DNA of 64,000 bases, taken from NCBI GenBank assembly GCA_046160625.1, contig JBJXGZ010000145.1, positions 57,758-121,757 of the forward strand. The letters run 5' to 3'. The position numbers and the translations under genes were made by a program. This DNA comes from M3007 sp046160625 (GTDB lineage Bacteria > Bacteroidota > Bacteroidia > Chitinophagales > Saprospiraceae). This document shows, piece after piece, positions 23,857-31,674 of the stretch. Each line of letters starts with the position of its first letter. Position 1 is the first letter of the stretch. The notes under the pieces are model-generated. The model did no database searches, was not told where the DNA came from, and saw only the letters and a list, made by a program, of their open reading frames with translations.

Positions 23857-24741
23857 TTATTTTTCAAAATACTTTTTCAAAAACGGGTGGCTGAACACCG
23901 CCAAAAGGATAACAATTACGCCAACGTAAAACTGCGGATTGAGGTCTTTATGTTCCTGAAAAAACACGGCAGCAAGTAAAACGCCGTAAACAGGCTCAAG
24001 GTTGATGGTCAAATTCGTAGCAAAAGCCGAAATGTAGCGCATTGCCAGAAGTGTGAGGTAATATGGCAACAGCGTGCAGACCCAAGCCAGAATGAGGAGC
24101 CAGCCCCAATCCATACTCGTTGGAATCAATTGGGTGTCGGGCGATTGCAAAAGCAGGAAGGGCAGCACCAACGAACATACTGCCACACCGCCTGACAATT
24201 CCGTAAAACTCATGACCAAAGGCGGCGGCGGGTTGTTGTCAATCAATTTCTTATTCAGGGAAGAAAAAACTGCAGCCAGCAAGGCCCCCACAATGCCAAC
24301 AGCAAAACCGAGGCGCATCCCCCAGTCAATATTCCCTGCAATCAATGCCATGCCGGGCAGGATGAGCAGCCCAAGCGCGAGTTCGTAAGCTTTCACTTTT
24401 TGGCGGGTCAGGAGCGGCTCTACAAGTGCTGAAAAGAACGAGGTGGTAGCCATTGTTGCTACTGCAACCGATGCGTTGGAAAGTTTGATAGCGCCGTAAA
24501 AACATAGCCAGTGAATGCCGACAATCACGCCAATGCCGAACATCTGGAGGTACCGTTTTCTGGAAACACCTCGGAACTGCTTGCGGGGAATAAAAATAAT
24601 CAAGGTAGCGCAACACAAACTCACTCGCCACCACACCAGCGGCACGGCTTGCAATGAAATCAGTTTGCCCAAAATGGCCGTGAAACCCCAGATGAGTACG
24701 CAGAAATGAAGGTAGAAGTAGGCCCGGAGTTTGTCGGTCAT
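23857..24741 (-). CDS. EamA/DMT-family transporter
   Basis: A 294-residue membrane protein with about ten hydrophobic segments in two five-helix halves, the EamA duplication. The first half begins FYLHFCVLIWGFTAILGKLISLQAVPLVWWRVS; the second includes LLILAWVCTLLPYYLTLLAMRYISAFATNLTINLEPVYGVLLAAVFFQEH, the conserved proline-containing helix of the family. It is probably an inner-membrane exporter of a metabolite. Substrates of such proteins cannot be predicted. It lies alone between repeats. Confidence 0.9.
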   Translation of the reverse strand: MTDKLRAYFYLHFCVLIWGFTAILGKLISLQAVPLVWWRVSLCCATLIIFIPRKQFRGVSRKRYLQMFGIGVIVGIHWLCFYGAIKLSNASVAVATMATTSFFSALVEPLLTRQKVKAYELALGLLILPGMALIAGNIDWGMRLGFAVGIVGALLAAVFSSLNKKLIDNNPPPPLVMSFTELSGGVAVCSLVLPFLLLQSPDTQLIPTSMDWGWLLILAWVCTLLPYYLTLLAMRYISAFATNLTINLEPVYGVLLAAVFFQEHKDLNPQFYVGVIVILLAVFSHPFLKKYFEK

Positions 24742-24771
24742 GCGGCGAAGGTAAAAACGGAGCTGCGCATC

Positions 24772-26451
24772 TCAGTTTTTTACCACCTTTTCGCAACCGC
24801 GCTTCCCGTCTCGCGAAAACCATTGTATGAAATATATCCCTGAGGGAAGGTTTTTTAAGGAGACCATGACTTCTTGCTCCTTTACAAATTGTGGTGGATC
24901 AATGGATACTCTCTGACCTAAGGCAGTGTAAAGTATAATATTATGAATGTCAATTCCAGGTGTTTCCATCGAAACAAAATCCTGCGTTGGATTTGGGGCG
25001 ATACGGATAATGCGCGCTATTTCTTTTGCAGAAACCGGAGCGAAGCAGAGGGTGTCCAAAAGATTGGGACAATCCCAGCAACCTTTGTAAACATATTGCT
25101 GCAAATCCCGCATTTCGGTCAAATGCTGAAGTTGTTGTGTTAGCCCAACTTTATCGGTGACGGTGAGTGCAAATTTGAGGGGAAATGAAATATAATGAGG
25201 ATATAGTACGCTGGGGCCATAAGAAACTACACATTTTCTATTGCCAAGTACATTGTTTTCTGCTAGTTCACTCCAGCCATTTGGGTCTGTAGGGTTGTCG
25301 GGGAAAATTACTTTTTCAGGTGTAGATGATATTCCCGGATTGTATCCAATTCCACCACTTGTAATTGGAGAGCCATCACGCCAAGTGCCTGTGAGATAGT
25401 TGTAAAATTCTAAGGGAGCAGAAGGCGGTTGTGCTCCTGGCGAAAATTCATCAGAGAACATGGTAAAATTGGTCATTTGAATAAAATTGCCATCTATGCC
25501 TTGCGGACCAGCCAAAGACATCAAAGCAAGTACCGGAGGATTGGTCCCGATGATATTGTCATTAAGGGAATCTGAATTGTAGCAATAGACCATTTCCCTG
25601 TCTTGCTCAATTACACAGCCCAAATAGTCATCATTGGGATTCCCGATTTCAAAGTCAGCATAGATGCCCCAATGCAAACTGTCCAAGCGATCTACACCGC
25701 TGTTGCGATAGCGCCCAAATTCAAAAAATATGGTATTTTTGAGGAAATCCTGCTCCTGGCAGTTTAGCGTAAAAGCCGAAAGCTGTCCATCCAAATCTGT
25801 ACCTGTAGCATCTGTTAGCTTATTTTCTCCGTTGTCAAAAAAGGGAGCAAAAACAAATTCGCTTGGGAAAAATGGAGAACTCCCCAGGTTTGGCCCTACT
25901 GGGTAATCTCCACTTTCAGGGTTGTATTTACCAATAATTCCACCATTATCATAGAAATATGGGCGATTAGGAGGAAATATTGAGTCCATAGAAAATCCAT
26001 TGTAAAATGTTGAAAAGGGATTGCCCTGCCCTGGCCAGGCAAATATTTCAGGAATCGGATTATCAATCACGCCATTGTCTTGATAGTCATTCACATGCAC
26101 TGCAATTTGTTCAGCAGTCACTTTCCACACCTTGCCCGAATTAGGTACACCTCGAAAACCTGCTTGCCAATCTGAGACGAGTGGGTCACCCATTTCACAA
26201 GCAAGTGTAAGATTGTTGCCAGGATCAATCCCACCCACCCACGGCGTAATATGGCTGAGCAGGTTTTTTGCAGGCTGACCAGGAATTCCGCTTTCCAATA
26301 AAAAACCGCCTTCTGAATCTCTATGAATACCTGTCGGAGTGATATGTGCCCTAACTTTGCCCGTACCTATCCAGGCATGATCCGTTTGCGCCAACAAGGA
26401 AGGGGTAGTAATGAGAGATAAAAGCAGGATGATGAAGATTTTGTAGCGCAT
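24772..26451 (-). CDS. Secreted protein with T9SS C-terminal sorting domain
   Basis: A 559-residue protein. The signal peptide is MRYKIFIILLLSLITTPSLLAQ. The body is rich in Asn, Gly, Pro and aromatic residues and has no catalytic motif that I recognise. The last ~75 residues (IRIAPNPTQDFVSM ... LPSGIYFIQWFSRDG...KVVKN) form a type A T9SS sorting domain. The protein should cross the outer membrane through T9SS and be attached to the surface or released. Base composition is somewhat AT-richer than its neighbours. It may be a structural surface protein; function unknown. Confidence 0.82.
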   Translation of the reverse strand: MRYKIFIILLLSLITTPSLLAQTDHAWIGTGKVRAHITPTGIHRDSEGGFLLESGIPGQPAKNLLSHITPWVGGIDPGNNLTLACEMGDPLVSDWQAGFRGVPNSGKVWKVTAEQIAVHVNDYQDNGVIDNPIPEIFAWPGQGNPFSTFYNGFSMDSIFPPNRPYFYDNGGIIGKYNPESGDYPVGPNLGSSPFFPSEFVFAPFFDNGENKLTDATGTDLDGQLSAFTLNCQEQDFLKNTIFFEFGRYRNSGVDRLDSLHWGIYADFEIGNPNDDYLGCVIEQDREMVYCYNSDSLNDNIIGTNPPVLALMSLAGPQGIDGNFIQMTNFTMFSDEFSPGAQPPSAPLEFYNYLTGTWRDGSPITSGGIGYNPGISSTPEKVIFPDNPTDPNGWSELAENNVLGNRKCVVSYGPSVLYPHYISFPLKFALTVTDKVGLTQQLQHLTEMRDLQQYVYKGCWDCPNLLDTLCFAPVSAKEIARIIRIAPNPTQDFVSMETPGIDIHNIILYTALGQRVSIDPPQFVKEQEVMVSLKNLPSGIYFIQWFSRDGKRGCEKVVKN

Positions 26452-26615
26452 GGCATTCGTTTTTTCGTAAAATAATGATGCAAGTTGAGTCCAATTTTAA
26501 TACTAGAGAATACCACTTTTTCTAAAAGTCAGGTTTCTGGAGCCTGATTTCCCACCGACTATTTTCGAATAACCAAATCCACAAATACCCGAATCAACAA
26601 CAAATCATCACACTC

Positions 26616-27953
26616 ATGTCCTCCATACTCATCCGAAACGCCCGCCTCGTAAACCGAGGCCAAATTATAGAAACCGACCTGCTTGTAAAATCCGGGCGCA
26701 TCGCCAAAATCGAGGCCTCCATTGTTGGTCCTGCCGATATTGAAATTGACGCCAGAGGCCTTTACCTCATCCCCGGCATCATAGACGATCAGGTGCATTT
26801 CCGCGAGCCGGGTCTCACGCACAAGGCCAACATCGCGACCGAAAGCCGGGCCGCTGTGGCAGGTGGCACTACCTCCTTCATGGAAATGCCCAACGTGAAT
26901 CCGCCGAGCGTGACGCAGGAATTGTTGGAAGAAAAATACCAGATCGCTGCCCGGACTTCGCTGGCGAATTATTCTTTCTATATGGGCACCACGAATGACA
27001 ACTTGGAAGAAGTTCTAAAAACCAACTCGTGCAGGGTGTGTGGAATCAAGATTTTCATGGGCAGCAGCACCGGGAATATGTTGGTGGATTCGCCCAGCAC
27101 CTTGGAACGTGTTTTCGCCGAATCACCCATGCTCATTGCCACGCACTGCGAGGATGAAGCGACCGTGCGCGAAAACCTCGAGCGATACAAGGCCCTGCAC
27201 GGCGACACGATGACTGCAGCATTCCATCCCCTCATCCGCGACGAACGGGCCTGTTATTTATCCTCTTCTATGGCGGTGGATTTGGCGAAGAAACATGGCA
27301 CGCGACTGCATATTCTGCACATCAGTACGAAAAACGAACTTGCACTATTCCGAAACGATATTCCCCTGAAAGACAAGAAGATAACTGCCGAGGTTTGTGT
27401 GCACCACCTGCATTTTTCTGAACATGATTATGCCCTTTTAGGCAACCAAATCAAGTGCAACCCGGCCATTAAAAGTGTTGAAAATCGCGATGCACTTTTC
27501 CCCGCGCTGCTCGACGACCGGTTGGATGTAATCGCCACCGACCACGCCCCGCACACCAGGGAGGAAAAATCGCAGCCGTATTTGCAGGCGCCTGCGGGCT
27601 TGCCTTTGGTGCAACATTCGCTGAATGTGATGCTTGGTTTTTACCATGCCGGACGCATCTCGCTGGAAAGGATAGTTGAGAAAATGTGCCATGCTCCGGC
27701 CATAGCGTTCCGGGTAGAGGAGCGCGGTTTTCTGGACGAAGGGTATTGGGCTGATATGGCTTTGGTGGATATTGACCACGAATGGACGGTGGAGCCAGAT
27801 AATGTTTATTACAAATGCGGCTGGTCGCCGTTTATGGGCAAAACGTTCCGAGGGAAGGTGCTGAGTACTATAGTGAGTGGGCATTTGGCCTGGCACGAGG
27901 GGGTGTTTCGGGAAGGAAATATGGGGGAGCGATTGATGTTTTTAAACACTTAG
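26616..27953 (+). CDS. pyrC: Dihydroorotase
   Basis: A 445-residue amidohydrolase of the type I dihydroorotase group, pyrimidine biosynthesis. Motifs: LIPGIIDDQVHFREPGLTHK (59-66), then AGGTTSFMEMPN, CGIKIFMGSST with the candidate carboxylated Lys, HCEDE, HILHIST and ATDHAPHTREEK with the catalytic Asp. The first metal ligand of the usual HxH motif is Gln 59 rather than His; I believe this variant occurs in other Bacteroidota dihydroorotases, but that is from memory. An inactive relative or hydantoinase-like enzyme is the alternative. A duplicated-arm hairpin begins 11 nt after its stop. Confidence 0.87.
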   Translation: MSSILIRNARLVNRGQIIETDLLVKSGRIAKIEASIVGPADIEIDARGLYLIPGIIDDQVHFREPGLTHKANIATESRAAVAGGTTSFMEMPNVNPPSVTQELLEEKYQIAARTSLANYSFYMGTTNDNLEEVLKTNSCRVCGIKIFMGSSTGNMLVDSPSTLERVFAESPMLIATHCEDEATVRENLERYKALHGDTMTAAFHPLIRDERACYLSSSMAVDLAKKHGTRLHILHISTKNELALFRNDIPLKDKKITAEVCVHHLHFSEHDYALLGNQIKCNPAIKSVENRDALFPALLDDRLDVIATDHAPHTREEKSQPYLQAPAGLPLVQHSLNVMLGFYHAGRISLERIVEKMCHAPAIAFRVEERGFLDEGYWADMALVDIDHEWTVEPDNVYYKCGWSPFMGKTFRGKVLSTIVSGHLAWHEGVFREGNMGERLMFLNT

Positions 27954-27964
27954 ATGACTTGTTT

Positions 27965-28096
27965 TTTTAACCACAAAAGGCACATAAGGACACATAAGCA
28001 GGTTACAACTTTTGGTTTTTAACCACAAAAGGCACATAAGGACACATAAGCAGGTTACAAAACTTATGTGTCCTTTTGTGCCTTTTGTGGTTAAAA
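27965..28096. repeat. Inverted repeat with duplicated left arm, 'cacataagg' words
   Basis: A 44-bp unit occurs twice in direct orientation (27965-28008 and 28017-28060). The second copy pairs with 28063-28096: 34 bp, one mismatch, 12-nt loop. The first copy could pair with the same right arm instead. The words match those at 42191-42349. Confidence 0.92.
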
Positions 28097-28153
28097 CCAG
28101 CCAACCTCCAGCGTACTTTTGCCGCCATGTTCCAAAAATCTCCTGCCACATAC

Positions 28154-29632
28154 ATGATGATGCGTTTCTGCTTTTGCCTTTTGCTACTGCCGCTTTTCCT
28201 CGTTTTTTGCCAAAAAGAAAAATTCACTTCCGACCCGGCGGACAAACTCGAATTCAGCACCGACACGCTGCGTTTTGATACCGTATTTACCCAATTGGGT
28301 TCCGCAACACGTTTTTTCAAAATTTACAACCGCCACAAAAAAAGCATCCGAATTTCCAAAATTTACCTGGAAAATGGCGCAAACTCGCGTTTCAACCTAA
28401 ACGTAGACGGCATCAGCGGCGACAAGCAGGAAAATCTGGAAATTGCACCAAACGATAGCATGTACGTTTTTGCAGAAGTGACGATAAACCCCAATGACGA
28501 TGCTTCGCCTTTCGTAATCACCGAAAACGTGGTGTTTGAGACCAATGGAAATGCGCAAAAAGTGGTGCTGGAAGCCTTTGGACAAAATGCCAACTACTTC
28601 CCTTCTCGCTTCGGAGCAGGTGGGGTGGTGGGTCTGGGCTGCAATGGAGGCGAGATCATTTGGAACGACCCAAAACCCTATGTCATTTACGGGGTGCTGG
28701 TCATTGACTCTTGCACCCTGCGCATCGCCAAGGGAACACGGGTGTACATACACGGTGGTTTGGGGAAATTTGTAGATGACGAAGGCATTACACAGCGCTA
28801 CAATGACGGGTTTATCGCGTTTGTCGGCCAGGGCAAACTTATTGTGGAGGGAGAATTGGAGGCGCCCGTGATTTTTGAGGGCGATCGCCTGGAGCCGGAA
28901 TTTGACGAAGAACCTGGGCAGTGGACGGGACTTTGGTTGCAATCCGGCACTTCGGGACACAGCATCAACCATTGCGTTATCCGCAATTCGATCATTGGGG
29001 TGCGGGTGGATTCGGCGGCAGATCTGACCTTGCGAAACACACAAATTTACAACACAGCGAGCAGCGGCCTAATTGGCGTTCACGCAAAAATAACAGCTGA
29101 AAATTGCCTTTTTCATTCGAATACGGGTTTTGGAATTCAACTTGAATACGGAGGCGATTATGATTTCAAATACTGTACCGTAGCGAGTTACGGTGTGGAT
29201 GGCGAAGCGCTCCGCATGGGCAACGCCCTTTGTCTCGACCAGTCTTGCGGGAATTTTGTGTCTAACAAACTGCAAGCCCGGTTTCAGAACAGCATTCTTT
29301 TTGGCAGCAGGGCAGATCAAATCACCCTTTTTGATCGCCTTGATGATCCATCTCAATTTGATTACAAATTGAAAAACTGCATCGTTCGAGTCAGGGATTT
29401 GATCAAGGATACGGCTTATCCAGACTTTTTTGACCATTGCCAACCATGCCTGAACGCCGATAGTCAGGACACGATTTTTGTCAATACGAACGAATACAAT
29501 TTTCGACTTGACACTATGAATTCTATTGCCAATCGCTACGCCATTCCTGTACCCGGCATTGACTTGGATCTGGATGGAAAAATGCGGGATGTTTTGATTC
29601 CGGACGCAGGATGTTATGAGATAGAATTTTGA
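28154..29632 (+). CDS. Lipoprotein with right-handed beta-helix repeats
   Basis: About 492 residues. Start taken at MMMRFCFCLL (28154), which gives a lipoprotein signal ending LPLFLVFC; ATG 28127 is possible, and the frame opens upstream inside a hairpin. After a beta-sandwich-like N-terminal half, residues about 260-410 show the parallel beta-helix pattern (HSINHCVIRNSIIGVRVDSAADLTLRNTQIYNTASSGL, ENCLFHSNTGFGIQLEYGGDYDFKYCTVAS). The end, VPGIDLDLDGKMRDVLIPDAGCYE, is a common Bacteroidota surface-protein ending. It is probably exposed on the outer membrane; no enzymatic residues recognised. Confidence 0.8.
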   Translation: MMMRFCFCLLLLPLFLVFCQKEKFTSDPADKLEFSTDTLRFDTVFTQLGSATRFFKIYNRHKKSIRISKIYLENGANSRFNLNVDGISGDKQENLEIAPNDSMYVFAEVTINPNDDASPFVITENVVFETNGNAQKVVLEAFGQNANYFPSRFGAGGVVGLGCNGGEIIWNDPKPYVIYGVLVIDSCTLRIAKGTRVYIHGGLGKFVDDEGITQRYNDGFIAFVGQGKLIVEGELEAPVIFEGDRLEPEFDEEPGQWTGLWLQSGTSGHSINHCVIRNSIIGVRVDSAADLTLRNTQIYNTASSGLIGVHAKITAENCLFHSNTGFGIQLEYGGDYDFKYCTVASYGVDGEALRMGNALCLDQSCGNFVSNKLQARFQNSILFGSRADQITLFDRLDDPSQFDYKLKNCIVRVRDLIKDTAYPDFFDHCQPCLNADSQDTIFVNTNEYNFRLDTMNSIANRYAIPVPGIDLDLDGKMRDVLIPDAGCYEIEF

Positions 29633-29719
29633 GGAAAGGATGATTTGGTTATTTGTGGATTTGGTTATTTGTGGAAGAGCAGTTTAACCGTGCCAAATTT
29701 TCCGATTTTTGCGGCCAAT

Positions 29720-30388
29720 ATGAAACGAATCATAGTGGCCATTGACGGCCTTTCTTCTTGTGGCAAAAGTACCCTGGCTAAAGCCCTCGCCAAATCGCTC
29801 CATTTTGCTTACCTCGATTCAGGGGCGATGTACCGCGCCGTGACGCTTTATTTTCTGGAGAACAACATTGATTACGAAAACCCTGAAGCAGTTGCAGCAG
29901 CATTGCAACAAATCGAAATACACTTCGAGCGGATTGATGGGCAAAACAGAACCTTCCTCAATGGTCGCGATGTAGAACACGACATTCGCGAAATGATTGT
30001 GAGCGAGCACGTTAGCCCAGTATCAGCCATTTCGGCAGTGCGTCGGGCGATGGTGGCGCAACAACAAGCCATGGGAAAACGCCGGGGCATCGTTGCCGAC
30101 GGGCGTGACATTGGAACGGTGGTATTCCCGGATGCCGAACTCAAAATCTACCTTATCGCAGATGCCGACGTACGCACCAGCCGCCGCCACCTTGAACTGG
30201 CGGCCAAAGGCATTGATGCCGAATGGAATGAAATCCAGCGCAACCTCCTCCAACGCGACCGCATTGACTCAGGTCGCGCAGATAGCCCGCTACGTCAAGC
30301 CGACGATGCGGTGGTAATTGACAATACCCTGCTTTCTGAAGAGCAACAATTGGAAAAAGCGCTGTCGCTGGTGAAGGAGTTGCAGTAG
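29720..30388 (+). CDS. cmk: Cytidylate kinase
   Basis: A 222-residue P-loop kinase phosphorylating CMP/dCMP with ATP. The start MKRIIVAIDG (29720) places the P-loop GLSSCGKST at 10-18. LDSGAMYRAVTLYF, the inserted NMP-binding region, RRGIVADGRDIGTVVFPDAELKIYL and RRHLELAAKG are all family motifs. The frame extends 25 codons upstream with no homology. The TAG stop (30386-30388) is written within a hairpin arm as part of the gcagtag word. Confidence 0.95.
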   Translation: MKRIIVAIDGLSSCGKSTLAKALAKSLHFAYLDSGAMYRAVTLYFLENNIDYENPEAVAAALQQIEIHFERIDGQNRTFLNGRDVEHDIREMIVSEHVSPVSAISAVRRAMVAQQQAMGKRRGIVADGRDIGTVVFPDAELKIYLIADADVRTSRRHLELAAKGIDAEWNEIQRNLLQRDRIDSGRADSPLRQADDAVVIDNTLLSEEQQLEKALSLVKELQ

Positions 30389-30470
30389 GCAGTAGCAGTG
30401 GGCAGTAGCAGTGGGCAGGCCATCCAAGCTTGGCAGCCCTGCCCACTGCTACTGCCCACTGCCTACTGCT
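30382..30470. repeat. Inverted repeat holding both stop codons of convergent genes, 'gcagtgggcagta' words
   Basis: The core arms 30396-30419 and 30438-30461 are an exact 24-bp match; outer words extend to 30382 and 30470. The cmk TAG and the minus-strand TAG of the PorV/PorQ gene both lie in the arms. A T-run follows at 30470-30476, so on the + strand this could act as an intrinsic terminator for cmk. Confidence 0.93.
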
Positions 30471-31549
30471 TTTTTCTCTTTAAAATCCAGCAGCAGCGAG
30501 AAAATGTGCGAGTACTGCACTGCCGAAACGTTGCCGATGTCGGTGAGTGCGTAGTCAATTTTCACGCGACCAAAACGGATGCCCACGCCAAAATTTGGCT
30601 GCATCGAAAGATTTTCTTTAGTGGGATCGAAATCATTCTTCACCCTTTGGAAATTGCCCACTCCGACGCGGAGTTGAAGAAATTTCTTGTAATCCGCCTC
30701 GATGCCAAAACGGGGATCAATGCTGATTGCTTTTGAACTAATCAACACATTGCGCTGACCATCAGTAGTCCACACAAAATCGAGTGCAGGCGTGAGCATG
30801 GTCTCTTTGCCCAGTTTGAAACGATAGGCCGCTCCCAGCACAATACTTGGATTCGTTATTTCGGTATTGCTCACTGGGAGTTCATTGCCCGTTGCCGCCC
30901 AAGTGGAGCGAATATCATCCGTAAGGTCAAAAGACCAGGAATTGAATGTAGTAGTGAGGTCGCGGCCCTGGATTCCGAGCATCAGCGGGCCTTTGCGGTA
31001 TTGCGCGCCCAAATCCGCCCCGAAGCCCCAAGCCCCGCCAAAGGTGCCAATCACCCGGCGAATCACCTTGACCGTTCCGCCTACCGAAATGGCTGGGTTG
31101 CGCAGTTTGCGGGCGTAACTTCCCATGAACGCATAGTCGGCGGCACTGAATTCCGTTACGTTGTCGTAATTAATGGTGCCATCGGCATCTATCAGGTTAA
31201 TGGTATAGGGGATGTTATCAATGCCGAGGCGAATGAGCGAAAACGCGAGATAGGCATTGTGCTCGCGGTTGAGCGATTTTCCAAAGCCAATCCAGTCGTA
31301 TTTTCCCACGCCGCCAAACCACTCGGCGTGCATCGCGCCAGCTTGCAGGGGCGAGGTAATCTGGCTCAGCCCGGCAGGGTTCCAGTAGACCGCCGTGATA
31401 TCATCCGTGAGGGCCACCTGCGCGCCCGACATGCCGTGGGCACGGCCACCCACGCCAATGGCGAGGAATTCGTTGGAATATTTTTGAGCAGAAATGGCAG
31501 AAAGGCCGACGAACAGGCAAAGCCCGATAGAGAGTAGTTGCTTTTTCAT
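30449..31549 (-). CDS. PorV/PorQ-family outer-membrane protein
   Basis: About 366 residues. Start at MKKQLLSIG (31549) with a signal peptide ending AISAQ. The N-terminus NEFLAIGVGGRAHGMSGAQVALTDDITAVYWNPAGL is the hallmark of the PorV/PorQ (UPF0164-like) family, outer-membrane barrels related to FadL. PorV carries cargo to the attachment complex in T9SS and PorQ assists; this may be either or a general relative. The last six residues (AVGSGQ) and the stop are encoded by a hairpin arm. Three T9SS cargo proteins are encoded elsewhere in the window. Confidence 0.85.
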   Translation of the reverse strand: MKKQLLSIGLCLFVGLSAISAQKYSNEFLAIGVGGRAHGMSGAQVALTDDITAVYWNPAGLSQITSPLQAGAMHAEWFGGVGKYDWIGFGKSLNREHNAYLAFSLIRLGIDNIPYTINLIDADGTINYDNVTEFSAADYAFMGSYARKLRNPAISVGGTVKVIRRVIGTFGGAWGFGADLGAQYRKGPLMLGIQGRDLTTTFNSWSFDLTDDIRSTWAATGNELPVSNTEITNPSIVLGAAYRFKLGKETMLTPALDFVWTTDGQRNVLISSKAISIDPRFGIEADYKKFLQLRVGVGNFQRVKNDFDPTKENLSMQPNFGVGIRFGRVKIDYALTDIGNVSAVQYSHIFSLLLDFKEKKAVGSGQ

Positions 31550-31603
31550 AATGTTGTGATTGACGTTGTAAAAATAGATGGGGTTGCCCGGAAGTTTTAT
31601 CAC

Positions 31604-31647
31604 AAAAAAACGGCGCGAAAGGCCTACAAGCCTTCCCCGCCGAATTG
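31604..31647 (-). terminator. Hairpin repeat RA copy 1: terminator of the patatin gene
   Basis: cggcg...cgccg with inner aaggc/gcctt and, on the minus strand, seven T after the stem (the A-run 31604-31610). It lies 28 nt past the stop codon of the patatin gene. It shares its stem sequence (aaaacggcgcgaaaggcc) with copies at 34643 and 35970. Confidence 0.8.
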
Positions 31648-31674
31648 CTGAATTCAAGTGATTAATCATCTTGT

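Noticed and set aside
27965..28060. CRISPR-like direct repeat pair
   Set aside because: Only two copies, separated by eight bases, with an inverted partner; better explained as a duplicated hairpin arm.
28076..28153. N-terminal extension of the beta-helix lipoprotein
   Set aside because: It starts inside the cacataagg hairpin; the lipoprotein signal begins at 28154.
30385..30476. Treating all long hairpins as ordinary Rho-independent terminators
   Set aside because: Only this locus has a clear T-run after the stem. At 50029-50190 and 58152-58324 the T-runs are at the 5' side of the stem and A-runs at the 3' side, so the classical model does not explain the family.
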